A stretch of DNA of 6,264 nucleotides from Pseudomonas sp. (GTDB lineage: Bacteria; Pseudomonadota; Gammaproteobacteria; Pseudomonadales; Pseudomonadaceae). Under the pieces are notes generated by a model. It was not told the origin of the DNA. It did no database searches and was given only the letters and a program-made list of their open reading frames with translations. The translations under genes were made by a program, and so were the position numbers. Location of the stretch: assembly GCA_003527165.1 (NCBI GenBank), contig DPSI01000274.1, positions 1 through 6,264 of the forward strand, in the 5' to 3' direction. Below, in pieces: positions 1 through 6,264 of this stretch; the first letter of the stretch is position 1; every line of letters starts with the position of its first letter.

Positions 1-2272
1 CGTCTTCGAGGCTCGACATCAGCTCGTCCTCGCCGATAGCAGCTGCCGGTTGGTCGTTGAGATCAAGCGAGAAGTCATCCAGCTCGTCTTCCAGAGATAC
101 CTCGTCCGACCTGGACGAATCCTCCAGATCGAAAGAGAAGTCATCTGCGGCGGTAGCAGCTTCGAAGTTGAGCTCGTCGAAGTTGAATTCGTCCAGCCCG
201 GGCGCGGGCTCGCCTGCCGGCGCAGTGCCCGCCAGGCTGTCATCCAGCTCCAGATCGTCCAGACTCAAATCAAAGCTGTCATCCGCACCCTGCCCTACAA
301 CCGGCGCGGGCTCTTCAAGTTCGAGATCGTCCAGGTTGAAGCTATCGAAATCATCGGCACTTGCCGAGGCAGCTGCTGCGATACCAGCACCTGCTGCAGC
401 GACCATCGCAGGGTATCTAACCTTTATCTGCTCAATGTCCGCCGAGGAACCGCCAATTTCGCGAAGTTCCGCTTCCTGCCGAGCGAAGCCATCCCGATCA
501 CCGAGCTCGGCATAGACCTCCATGAGCTTCAGCCGCAGATCGCTGCGCTGTGGCTCATCATTCAGGGCATTCTGCAGCAGATCAGCGGCCTGATTGAAAC
601 GACCATAAGCGATATATATATCCGCCTCGGCAAGCGGATCGTTCGTCGCGCCAGCAAGCGAGTCAGCGGCATGGCTGTCACCCTGGGCAAGGCCCTGATC
701 GGCTGATTCTATATCCGAGGAATCGAGGTCCTGCTGCGCCACGTAAAAAGTGTCCGGCGCGCTGTCAGCAAGCAGGCTTTCCTGTAGTTCGGCCTCTTTC
801 ACGGCGTTGCGGCGAGACAGCGCCATCAACCCGATCAGCAACAGCAACAGGGCACTACCACCCAGAACGCCGAGCAGAACGGGATTGGCTAATAACTCGT
901 CGACGTAGCTATCGGTCTCAGGCTCTTGTGCAGCTGCAGCCGGTTCTGCGGGAGCAGGTGTTTGCGCAGCCGGCTTCGGAGCGTCTACCGCCTCGTTCTG
1001 GGACGCAGGCAGCACCGACACGTCAGAGGCAGGTTCGGACTGGGTCGTTGTTTCAGGTGCCACCTCGGTCGCTTCCGGCGCAATGGCAATATTGGAGTCA
1101 ACCCCATTGGCCGAAGGACTTATAGGCGCCGCGGCGTCTGTTTCCGGCTCCGCCCCTGTCGCCAGCTGAGCCTGCAGCTTGGCCAGCTGGTCATCCTTGA
1201 GCTGCATCAAGCGTTGCAGCTTGTCCAATTGCCCCTGCAGATCGTCGAGCCGATCCTTGAGATCAAGGTTCTCGCGGCGACTGGAATCGAGACTTTCTTC
1301 GGTAGTAGCCAGTTTGTCACGCAATGCTGCCGCGTCATTTCCGCTTCCTGCATCGCTACCGGTAGTGGATTCACCGGTTTCCGGCGCAACCAGCCGTAGA
1401 TTATCGCCCTGCTCACTGCGAGACGGTGCAGCCCCGGCCGACCCACGTTGCGTGGCGTCGAGCTGACGGGCGCCCGCCAGCCCAGAGCCGGCAGCCTGAC
1501 GCCAGCTGGCATTCTGTTGCGCAACCTGCTGAATCGCCTCCGCTTGCGAACGACCGCCAATCTGCTCGGCGTTCGGCAAGCGCAGCACTTGGCCATTCTT
1601 CATGCGATTGATATTGCCGCCGATGAAAGCGTCCGGGTTCAGGTCCTGAATGGCCAGCATGGCCTGATGCACAGTACCGCCCTGACGCGTGCGTTCGGCG
1701 ATTTCCCAAAGCGTATCATTGGGCGTGACCCTGTATTGCTCACCTTGCTGCGCGGAACCACCAGACGATACCGGCGCGGGCGGAGTCGCTGCACGCGGCG
1801 CTAGGACAGGCCGAGAAACAGGGGCCGCAATTGGCAGCTGAGGCGCAACGGAAGCCGCGATCTCTGGCGAATAAAGCGGGGGATCCAGCAGCAATGTGTA
1901 TTCACGCAGGAGCCGGCCGCTGGGCCAGAGCACTTCAACCAGGAAGTTCAGATAGGGTTCGCGAACCGGCTTGGTAGACGACACCCGAATGACGCTTTTA
2001 CCGTCCGGGCGCAAAATAGGAGTGAAGGTTAGGTCCGTCAGAAAGTATTGGCGATCGACACCCGCCCGATTGAAGTCTTCAGGCGATGCCAGAACCGGAA
2101 CCACCTCACCTGTCGACAGCGTTTTCGCGTCCAGCAGTTCGATTTCAGCCACCAGCGGTTGATTCAGTGCGGACTTCAGCGTGACCTCACCCAGCCCCAG
2201 CGCGTATGCCATTTCGGAAGTCAGCGCGGTAGCAGCCGCGATTGCCAGCACCAGATTGCGAACCCGAACCAT
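1..2272 (-). CDS. fimV: FimV, type IV pilus assembly / peptidoglycan-binding hub protein (5' part, runs off the left edge)
   Basis: FimV is an inner-membrane protein that binds peptidoglycan and supports type IV pilus secretin assembly and twitching motility; in Pseudomonas it also acts in cAMP signalling through CyaB (family knowledge). The frame is open for 757 codons from an ATG at 2270-2272 to the window edge, with no stop. Residues 1-24 are a signal peptide with likely cleavage after AYA. Residues 25-135 match the conserved FimV N-terminal domain (LGLGEVTL, SALNQPLVAEIELL). A LysM domain spans about 179-233 (YRVTPNDTLWEIAERT ... VLRLPN). A charged Leu-rich coiled coil lies at about 315-372, followed by a Pro/Ala/Glu linker. 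One membrane helix is at about 462-485, then SRRNA. Cytoplasmic TPR-like helices lie at about 546-607 (AYGRFNQAADLLQNAL). Acidic D/F/L repeats begin at 640. P. aeruginosa FimV is about 920 residues, so the C-terminal TPR domain is probably outside the window. The start is supported by AAGGA seven bases upstream. Confidence 0.96.
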   Translation of the reverse strand, partial: MVRVRNLVLAIAAATALTSEMAYALGLGEVTLKSALNQPLVAEIELLDAKTLSTGEVVPVLASPEDFNRAGVDRQYFLTDLTFTPILRPDGKSVIRVSSTKPVREPYLNFLVEVLWPSGRLLREYTLLLDPPLYSPEIAASVAPQLPIAAPVSRPVLAPRAATPPAPVSSGGSAQQGEQYRVTPNDTLWEIAERTRQGGTVHQAMLAIQDLNPDAFIGGNINRMKNGQVLRLPNAEQIGGRSQAEAIQQVAQQNASWRQAAGSGLAGARQLDATQRGSAGAAPSRSEQGDNLRLVAPETGESTTGSDAGSGNDAAALRDKLATTEESLDSSRRENLDLKDRLDDLQGQLDKLQRLMQLKDDQLAKLQAQLATGAEPETDAAAPISPSANGVDSNIAIAPEATEVAPETTTQSEPASDVSVLPASQNEAVDAPKPAAQTPAPAEPAAAAQEPETDSYVDELLANPVLLGVLGGSALLLLLIGLMALSRRNAVKEAELQESLLADSAPDTFYVAQQDLDSSDIESADQGLAQGDSHAADSLAGATNDPLAEADIYIAYGRFNQAADLLQNALNDEPQRSDLRLKLMEVYAELGDRDGFARQEAELREIGGSSADIEQIKVRYPAMVAAAGAGIAAAASASADDFDSFNLDDLELEEPAPVVGQGADDSFDLSLDDLELDDSLAGTAPAGEPAPGLDEFNFDELNFEAATAADDFSFDLEDSSRSDEVSLEDELDDFSLDLNDQPAAAIGEDELMSSLED

Positions 2273-2279
2273 GTGTAAA

Positions 2280-2284
2280 TCCTT
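2280..2284 (-). promoter_or_regulatory. Ribosome binding site of fimV
   Basis: On the minus strand AAGGA sits seven bases before the ATG at 2272. This fixes the fimV start, and the encoded protein begins directly with a signal peptide. Confidence 0.75.
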
Positions 2285-2410
2285 GTTTTTAACTTTTCTC
2301 GGATCTTCGAGAGGGTCTTATAGTCACTGCCTGCGCCCGCCAGGTGGCGGTCCCCCGTCAGCAATAAGCCTAAACAGTGTCAGCTAGAATAGTTCTTCGA
2401 ATTTCCGGTA

Positions 2411-2439
2411 AGTATCTTTTACAGATAGTGTTTTATCAA
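2411..2439 (-). promoter_or_regulatory. Candidate sigma70-type promoter for fimV
   Basis: On the minus strand TTGATA (2439-2434, five of six matches to TTGACA) is followed by a 17-base spacer and GATACT (2416-2411, four of six matches to TATAAT). Transcription would start near 2404, giving a leader of about 130 bases before fimV. The site lies downstream of the asd terminator, which fits fimV having its own transcript. It is found by eye only; transcription start mapping would settle it. Confidence 0.45.
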
Positions 2440-2453
2440 CAACTCACCGGACC

Positions 2454-2479
2454 GCGCGGCGCTGCCCGCCGCGCCTTTT
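2454..2479 (+). terminator. GC-rich hairpin with short T-run, terminator-like on the plus strand
   Basis: The plus strand reads GCGCGGCG, loop CTGCC, CGCCGCGC, then C and TTTT. The stem is 8 bp and perfect (2454-2461 with 2467-2474). The T-run follows the hairpin only on the plus strand, against the direction of every gene here. It could end antisense transcription towards asd, or be an incidental structure just upstream of the fimV promoter. The T-run is short, so terminator function is uncertain. Confidence 0.3.
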
Positions 2480-2770
2480 CGCACGTTATCAGACACAATC
2501 CACAAATTAGCGCCGAGCACCTCAAGCGAGTCGGCACCTGGTCGTTAAGCCGTCTGGCCCACCGGTTTCACCCATAAGCCGCAGCCGTCGCCCGTCCCGA
2601 TGCTCGTATCCCTGAAAGACACCTATAAAACAGCAACGACCGAAAGGGCGCCACTGTAGCCGAAACCGCTGGCACCGCCGAACAATTAAGGCTTAACCCG
2701 ACGAACCGCCCTATAGAGCCCTCCTTTCGCTACACCGCGGACGTGCAAGCCGTGCGACTTTCGGCACCGC

Positions 2771-2803
2771 AAAAAAAAGCGCCGCGGCATAGCCGAGGCG
2801 CTT
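2771..2803 (-). terminator. Rho-independent terminator of asd
   Basis: On the minus strand, 23 bases after the asd stop, AAGCGCC-T-CGGC, loop TAT, GCCG-C-GGCGCTT forms a stem of seven plus four pairs with one mismatch. A run of eight T (complement of 2771-2778) overlaps the last stem pairs. This is a textbook intrinsic terminator and would end the leu-asd transcript before fimV. There is no T-run on the other strand, so it is one-directional. Confidence 0.9.
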
Positions 2804-2826
2804 CTGGCGTTTCCTTCCTTCCGAGC

Positions 2827-3939
2827 TTATCGCTCCAGTAGGATGCGCAGCATGCGGCGCAGCGGCTCAGCAGCTCCCCAGAGCAGCTGATCACCTACTG
2901 TGAACGCGCCCAGGTAATGCGAGCCCATGTTCAGCTTGCGCAGGCGTCCCACCGGAACACTCAGGGTGCCGGTCACCGAAGTCGGACTCAGCTCCTGCAT
3001 GCTCGCGTCACGATGGTTCGGGACGAGCTTCACCCAGGGATTGTGCTGGCTAATCATCCCCTCGATATCGGAAATCGGTACGTCCTTGTTCAACTTGATG
3101 GTCAGCGCCTGACTGTGGCATCGCATGGCACCGACACGCACGCATATACCGTCCACCGGAATCGGGTTTTTGAAACGACCGAGAATCTTGTTGGTTTCCG
3201 CCTGAGCCTTCCACTCCTCACGGCTCTGCCCGTTCGGCAGTTCCTTGTCGATATAGGGGATCAGGCTACCAGCCAGCGGAACGCCAAAATTATCAACCGG
3301 GAAGGCTTCGGAGCGTTGGCATTCGGCGACCTTGCGATCGATTTCCAGGATAGCGCTGGCTGGATCAGCAAGCTCATCCGCAACCGAAGCATTAATGCTG
3401 CCCATCTGCTTGATGAGCTCCCGCATATTCTGCGCGCCGGCACCGGATGCGGCCTGATAGGTCATGGCGCTCATCCAGTCGACCAAGCCATTCTCGAACA
3501 GACCACCGAGCCCCATCAGCATCAGGCTGACGGTGCAATTGCCGCCGATAAAATTGCGGGTACCCGCATCCAGCTGTTGGTCGATTACCCTGCGGTTGAC
3601 CGGATCTAGCACGATGACCGCATCATCATCCATACGCAGCGCCGAGGCTGCATCGATCCAGTAGCCCTTCCAGCCCGCTTCGCGCAGCTTGGGGAAGACT
3701 TCATTGGTGTAGTCGCCGCCCTGGCAAGTCAGGATCACGTCGAGGGTTTTCAGCTCGTCGATGCTGTAGGCGTCCTTCAGCGGAGCGATGTCCTTGCCGA
3801 TGGAGGGCCCCTGACCGCCTACGTTGGAAGTGGTAAAGAACACCGGCTCGATCAGGTCGAAATCCCGCTCCTCCAGCATCCGCTGCATGAGCACGGAACC
3901 CACCATGCCGCGCCATCCGATCAGACCTACACGTTTCAT
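2827..3939 (-). CDS. asd: Aspartate-semialdehyde dehydrogenase
   Basis: Asd reduces L-aspartyl-4-phosphate to L-aspartate-4-semialdehyde with NADPH in the cytoplasm. This is the second step of the aspartate pathway and supplies lysine/diaminopimelate, threonine and methionine. The protein has 370 residues, close to the 367 of E. coli Asd. The N-terminal nucleotide-binding loop is [11 protein letters not shown] (5-15). The catalytic cysteine is C135 in [12 protein letters not shown], and the basic residues R268 and H275 lie in [12 protein letters not shown], matching the E. coli active-site arrangement. [13 protein letters not shown] (163-175) is also typical of the gammaproteobacterial type. 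The ATG has AGGTAG six bases upstream (3946-3951). It lies 180 bases after leuB and ends before a strong terminator, so it is probably the last gene of the leu-asd unit, possibly with its own promoter. All key residues are intact. Confidence 0.98.
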   Translation of the reverse strand: MKRVGLIGWRGMVGSVLMQRMLEERDFDLIEPVFFTTSNVGGQGPSIGKDIAPLKDAYSIDELKTLDVILTCQGGDYTNEVFPKLREAGWKGYWIDAASALRMDDDAVIVLDPVNRRVIDQQLDAGTRNFIGGNCTVSLMLMGLGGLFENGLVDWMSAMTYQAASGAGAQNMRELIKQMGSINASVADELADPASAILEIDRKVAECQRSEAFPVDNFGVPLAGSLIPYIDKELPNGQSREEWKAQAETNKILGRFKNPIPVDGICVRVGAMRCHSQALTIKLNKDVPISDIEGMISQHNPWVKLVPNHRDASMQELSPTSVTGTLSVPVGRLRKLNMGSHYLGAFTVGDQLLWGAAEPLRRMLRILLER

Positions 3940-4119
3940 CGCAAACTACCTATATATTTGGCCCGCCTGGCAGACCGTCGATTACAAAATGCGCTTTCGG
4001 GATTCGAAAGCGAGGGCGCGCTGTGTCTCTGTACGGCTGCGCCTCGCCATTACTCGGCGTTTCCGCCTAGCCGTCGCCCGCAAGCTCTATCAACGGCCGA
4101 TGCAATGGGGCCAGAGAGA
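3940..4119 (-). other. Structured leuB-asd spacer / possible asd leader
   Basis: This 180-base gap is much longer than the 37-base gap before leuB. On the minus strand it contains, in order, ACGGCT (4074-4069) pairing with AGCCGT (4038-4033) around an inner GGCG-GAAA-CGCC hairpin (4067-4056), then a perfect 8-bp hairpin CGCTTTCG-AATCC-CGAAAGCG (4012-3992) followed by CATTTTG. A TATATA lies about 15 bases before the asd ATG, but no good -35 partner stands 16-18 bases ahead of it. The region could be an untranslated leader, a site of partial termination or mRNA processing. No known riboswitch is recognised. Confidence 0.4.
3986..4012 (-). promoter_or_regulatory. Perfect 8-bp hairpin between leuB and asd (weak terminator or attenuator candidate)
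   Basis: The minus strand forms CGCTTTCG, loop AATCC, CGAAAGCG, followed by CATTTTG. The stem is perfect (3992-3999 with 4005-4012). The following T-run is only four bases and offset by two, so complete termination is unlikely. Partial termination, or stabilisation of the upstream leuB mRNA, would fit its position. Confidence 0.35.
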
Positions 4120-5202
4120 TTACAACTTCGCGAGCGCCGCGACTACCGCGTCGCCCATTACGTGGGTATTGATCTTCTGGCACCCTTCGGACCAGATGTC
4201 GCCGGTACGCAGCCCTTGGTCGAGCACATCGCTGACTGCCTGCTCGACCGCATCCGCAGCCGCTACCTGACTGAAGCTGTAGCGCAGCATCATCGATACC
4301 GAGAGGATGGTCGCCAGCGGGTTGGCGATACCCTTGCCCGCGATGTCCGGCGCCGAACCATGACAGGGCTCGAACATGCCCTTGTTGTTGGCGTCGAGGG
4401 ACGCGGACGGCAGCATGCCGATGGAACCGGTCAACATGGAAGCCTCATCCGACAGGATGTCGCCAAACATGTTGTCGGTGACGATCACGTCGAACTGCTT
4501 GGGCGCACGCACCAGCTGCATGGCCGCATTGTCGACGTACATGTGGCTGAGTTCGACATCCGGATAGTCCTTGCCAACCTCCTCCACCACGGCGCGCCAT
4601 AGTTGGCTGGACGCCAGCACGTTGGCCTTGTCCACCGAGCAGAGCTTCTTATCACGCACGCGCGCCATATCGAAACCGACCTTGGCGATACGACGAATCT
4701 CGCTCTCGCTGTAGGGCAATGTATCGAACGCCATGCGCTCGCCGCTCTCCAGTACCTTGCTTTCGCGCGGTTGACCAAAATAGATACCGCCGGTCAGTTC
4801 ACGAACGATGAGAATATCCAGACCGGAAACGATTTCAGGCTTCAGGCTGGAGGCCTCCGCCAGCTGCGGATACAGCAATGCCGGACGCAGGTTGCCGAAC
4901 AGCCCCAGCTGCGAGCGGATTCTCAGCAGACCGCGCTCTGGGCGGATGGCCGGATCTATGGCGTCCCACTTCGGGCCGCCAACCGCACCGAGCAGAATGG
5001 CGTCCGCAGCTCGGGCACGTTCCAAAGTCTCGTCGGCCAATGGCACGCCATATTTGTCGACCGCAGCCCCACCCAGTTCGTCATAGCTCAGCTGGAAATC
5101 GAGCTGGAACTTGTCATTAGCCAGCTCCAGCACCTTGACCGCTTCGGCCATGATTTCCGGACCGATACCGTCGCCGGGAAGGATCAGAATTTGTTTGCTC
5201 AT
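4120..5202 (-). CDS. leuB: 3-isopropylmalate dehydrogenase
   Basis: LeuB oxidises (2R,3S)-3-isopropylmalate with NAD+ to the 2-oxo acid that decarboxylates to 4-methyl-2-oxopentanoate, the direct precursor of leucine. It acts as a cytoplasmic homodimer needing Mg2+ or Mn2+. The protein has 360 residues, the usual length. It starts with [11 protein letters not shown] (7-17). Substrate-binding arginines are R96 and R106 ([15 protein letters not shown]) and R134 ([10 protein letters not shown], with Y141). K192 lies in SVDKANVL, D224 in YVDNAAMQL, and the metal-binding aspartates D248 and D252 lie in [30 protein letters not shown] (282-295) is the NAD-binding signature, distinguishing it from NADP-dependent isocitrate dehydrogenases. 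The ATG has only a weak purine-rich site (GAGAG, about eight bases upstream). It follows the methyltransferase by 37 bases and probably shares its transcript. Confidence 0.98.
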   Translation of the reverse strand: MSKQILILPGDGIGPEIMAEAVKVLELANDKFQLDFQLSYDELGGAAVDKYGVPLADETLERARAADAILLGAVGGPKWDAIDPAIRPERGLLRIRSQLGLFGNLRPALLYPQLAEASSLKPEIVSGLDILIVRELTGGIYFGQPRESKVLESGERMAFDTLPYSESEIRRIAKVGFDMARVRDKKLCSVDKANVLASSQLWRAVVEEVGKDYPDVELSHMYVDNAAMQLVRAPKQFDVIVTDNMFGDILSDEASMLTGSIGMLPSASLDANNKGMFEPCHGSAPDIAGKGIANPLATILSVSMMLRYSFSQVAAADAVEQAVSDVLDQGLRTGDIWSEGCQKINTHVMGDAVVAALAKL

Positions 5203-5217
5203 CTTGTTCTCTCGTTA

Positions 5218-5230
5218 GGCGCATGGCGCC
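5218..5230 (-). promoter_or_regulatory. Small hairpin just upstream of the leuB ribosome binding site
   Basis: The 37-base gap between the methyltransferase and leuB contains GGCGC-CAT-GCGCC, a 5-bp perfect stem with a three-base loop, ending a few bases before the purine-rich leuB binding site. It might tune leuB translation, but it is small and could be chance. Confidence 0.25.
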
Positions 5231-5239
5231 AGGTTGGAA

Positions 5240-6004
5240 TCAACGCTCGGCCCAAATCAGCAACACATCGGTACTGAACGAGCCGTCGTCGGCAATTTCG
5301 AAATAGGACCGGACTTCGTGGCTGGCGGTCTGCTGAAGCTGGCGGATAGCGGCACGAAACACGTCGGGCGTACGCATCCGCTGGACCCAGGATTGGTACT
5401 CAAGACGTAACCGCTGGGTTTTCCCGGCGGTCACGCGCAGTCCAGCCTCACCCAGTTGAAGCGCCCATTGCGAAGGCGAATAGTCGCGAACATGGCTGTT
5501 ATCGCGCAGCAACTCCACGGTCTGCAGATGGGTATCGAGCAAAGGCAGCCCCGGTGCAACCACATCGACGAAGGCCGTCGCGCCGCCTGGCTTGAGCACA
5601 CGTCGCACCTCCCGCAGCGCCTGGCCCAAATCGCTCCAATGGTGAGCCGAGAAACGACTGATGACGAAGTCGAAGCTGGCGTCCTCGAAAGGCAGCTGCT
5701 CGGCCGCTCCATGCACCGTCTCGATGTTTCCGAGCCCTCGCACCTGAGCCGTTTGTGCGACCACATCAAGCATCTGCTGGGAAAGGTCATACGCCACAAT
5801 CTTGCCCACTACCGGAGCAAGATGGAAGGAAACATGCCCGGCACCACAGCCCAGATCGAGCAGCTGCACGTCGCCGTGCCCCTGGACCGCTGCCAGCAAC
5901 TCGGCAAATTCGGAGCCCTGCGCATGCACGGCACTATTCAGGTAGGCATCGGCCTGTTCTCCGAATTGCTTCTGTACCACCTGAGTGTGAGCATTATCGT
6001 GCAC
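5240..6004 (-). CDS. Class I SAM-dependent methyltransferase (UbiE/Methyltransf_11 type), substrate unknown
   Basis: It transfers a methyl group from S-adenosylmethionine; the acceptor cannot be read from the sequence. With the chosen start it has 254 residues. Motif I is LLDLGCGAGH (48-57), the acidic end of the second strand is AYDLS (D73), AEQLPFED (101-108) and FDFVISRFSAHHW (111-123) are typical of UbiE-like enzymes, and LKPGGA (137-142) follows. There is no signal peptide or membrane segment, so it is cytosolic. The GTG at 6002-6004 is preferred because AGGAG lies six bases upstream (6011-6015). The longer frame from another GTG at 6026-6028 adds eight residues but has no binding site and abuts a stem-loop. 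It sits between leuD and leuB in the same direction, as I recall for pseudomonads, and so is probably co-expressed with leucine synthesis. UbiE or MenG itself is unlikely, since those genes usually lie elsewhere. Confidence 0.9.
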   Translation of the reverse strand: MHDNAHTQVVQKQFGEQADAYLNSAVHAQGSEFAELLAAVQGHGDVQLLDLGCGAGHVSFHLAPVVGKIVAYDLSQQMLDVVAQTAQVRGLGNIETVHGAAEQLPFEDASFDFVISRFSAHHWSDLGQALREVRRVLKPGGATAFVDVVAPGLPLLDTHLQTVELLRDNSHVRDYSPSQWALQLGEAGLRVTAGKTQRLRLEYQSWVQRMRTPDVFRAAIRQLQQTASHEVRSYFEIADDGSFSTDVLLIWAER

Positions 6005-6010
6005 GGGAAG

Positions 6011-6015
6011 CTCCT
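6011..6015 (-). promoter_or_regulatory. Ribosome binding site deciding the methyltransferase start
   Basis: The minus strand carries AGGAG six bases before the GTG at 6004. The competing upstream GTG at 6028 has no comparable site. The downstream GTG is therefore the likelier start. Confidence 0.65.
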
Positions 6016-6032
6016 GAACCGAAATCACTCGG

Positions 6033-6059
6033 CGGATCGCCAGATTACCTGGCGATCCG
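6033..6059 (-). promoter_or_regulatory. Perfect 11-bp stem-loop between leuD and the methyltransferase
   Basis: CGGATCGCCAG (6033-6043) is perfectly complementary to CTGGCGATCCG (6049-6059) across a five-base loop. It begins 11 bases after the leuD stop. No T-run follows on the minus strand, so it is not a standard intrinsic terminator. A role in mRNA 3' protection, processing or differential expression within the operon is plausible, as for REP-like hairpins. No second copy is seen in the window. Confidence 0.55.
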
Positions 6060-6070
6060 ATACGAGCGGA

Positions 6071-6264
6071 TTACTTGATCGCACCGAACAGCCAGGGCTG
6101 GCTCTGCTGATGCCTGGTCTCGAAGCCCTTGATGGCGTCGGCGTCCTGCAGCGTAAGGCCGATATCATCCAGGCCGTTGAGCAGACAATGTTTGCGGAAC
6201 GCATCGACCTCGAAACCGTACTGCTTGCCATCCGGCCGGGTAACGGTCTGCGCGGCCAAATCCA
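6071..6264 (-). CDS. leuD: 3-isopropylmalate dehydratase small subunit (C-terminal end, runs off the right edge)
   Basis: LeuD is the small subunit of isopropylmalate isomerase. With the iron-sulfur subunit LeuC it converts 2-isopropylmalate to 3-isopropylmalate through a dehydration and rehydration, the step immediately before LeuB. Only the last 64 codons are in the window. They read in frame to a TAA at 6071-6073 and contain the typical LeuD C-terminus: DLAAQTV, a Tyr/Phe-rich strand ([10 protein letters not shown]), [17 protein letters not shown] and the ending QPWLFGAIK. Complete LeuD proteins are about 212 residues, so roughly 150 residues and the start lie beyond the right edge, with leuC expected further upstream. 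No break is seen in the visible part. Confidence 0.96.
   Translation of the reverse strand, partial: DLAAQTVTRPDGKQYGFEVDAFRKHCLLNGLDDIGLTLQDADAIKGFETRHQQSQPWLFGAIK

Larger units (their letters stand above)
2285..2770. other. Gene-free intergenic stretch between asd and fimV
   Basis: About 500 bases hold no gene I can support. The three minus-strand frames entering from the asd side stop within about 30 codons. The one open plus-strand frame (2377-2577, 66 codons from a GTG) has no recognisable domain. The region contains the candidate fimV promoter, a GC-rich perfect hairpin (2454-2474), a small inverted repeat CCGCC-AGGT-GGCGG (2337-2350) and a perfect AT-rich inverted repeat TTAAG-G-CTTAA (2686-2696). 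In P. aeruginosa an Asd-like (USG-1 type) gene is annotated in this position; no remnant of it is visible here. Confidence 0.7.

Noticed and set aside
611..622. Perfect palindrome GATATATATATC inside fimV
   Set aside because: It encodes conserved coding sequence (ADIYIAY) of the TPR region. The palindrome is readily explained by the Asp-Ile-Tyr-Ile codons.
50..706. Long plus-strand open frame (218 codons) opposite fimV
   Set aside because: It mirrors the acidic, TPR-bearing part of fimV on the other strand. It has no recognisable domain, whereas the minus-strand frame encodes a clear FimV. GC-rich coding DNA commonly leaves such antisense frames open.
2377..2577. Small plus-strand open frame (66 codons) in the asd-fimV gap
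   Set aside because: It starts at a GTG without a convincing ribosome binding site, overlaps the fimV promoter and a GC hairpin, and has no recognisable domain.
2917..3609. Plus-strand open frame of 230 codons inside asd
   Set aside because: It lies entirely antisense to an intact asd with all catalytic residues, and shows no domain of its own.
3952..3957. TATATA just upstream of asd as a -10 element
   Set aside because: No reasonable -35 sequence lies 16-18 bases upstream. The nearest TTGTAA is about 25 bases away.
4603..5277. Plus-strand open frame of 224 codons opposite leuB
   Set aside because: It is a shadow of the intact leuB frame on the minus strand, with no recognisable motif.
6033..6059. 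Stem-loop after leuD as a rho-independent terminator
   Set aside because: No T-run follows on the minus strand, and the leu genes continue downstream in the same direction.
1..6264. Mobile element, CRISPR, tRNA/rRNA or defence system
   Set aside because: I found no transposase, integrase, regular repeat-spacer pattern, cloverleaf or rRNA-like sequence on either strand. All genes are core metabolic or pilus genes in a familiar order.

Overview
The window looks like an ordinary chromosomal segment of a gammaproteobacterium in or near the genus Pseudomonas. It is GC-rich and every gene lies on the minus strand. Read in the direction of transcription (high to low coordinates) the order is leuD (3' end only), a SAM-dependent methyltransferase, leuB, asd, fimV (5' part only). 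This is the leu-asd-fimV neighbourhood known from Pseudomonas. The genus assignment rests on gene order and protein sequence as I recall them; no search was run.

Layout. At 6071-6264 is the C-terminal 64 residues of LeuD. A perfect 11-bp stem-loop follows (6033-6059). The methyltransferase comes next (5240-6004, preferred GTG start), and after a 37-bp gap leuB (4120-5202). A 180-bp spacer with several small hairpins separates leuB from asd (2827-3939), which ends in a strong rho-independent terminator (2771-2803). Then about 500 bp hold no recognisable gene but do contain a good sigma70-type promoter (2411-2439) and a ribosome binding site for fimV. fimV starts at 2272 and runs off the left edge; 757 codons are visible without a stop or frameshift.

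How the genes relate. LeuD (isopropylmalate isomerase small subunit) and LeuB (isopropylmalate dehydrogenase) catalyse consecutive steps of leucine synthesis. Asd makes aspartate semialdehyde, the branch point to lysine/diaminopimelate, threonine and methionine. The methyltransferase between leuD and leuB has no substrate readable from sequence. FimV is an inner-membrane, peptidoglycan-binding protein of type IV pilus assembly and twitching motility, and appears to form a separate transcription unit.

I see no mobile element, CRISPR array, tRNA, rRNA or defence system, and nothing that makes a convincing new biological system. The points most worth a second look are the apparent absence of the Asd-like (USG-1) gene that I recall between asd and fimV in Pseudomonas aeruginosa, the structured leuB-asd spacer, the hairpin ahead of the methyltransferase that bears on its start codon, and a GC hairpin with a T-run facing the plus strand in the asd-fimV gap.
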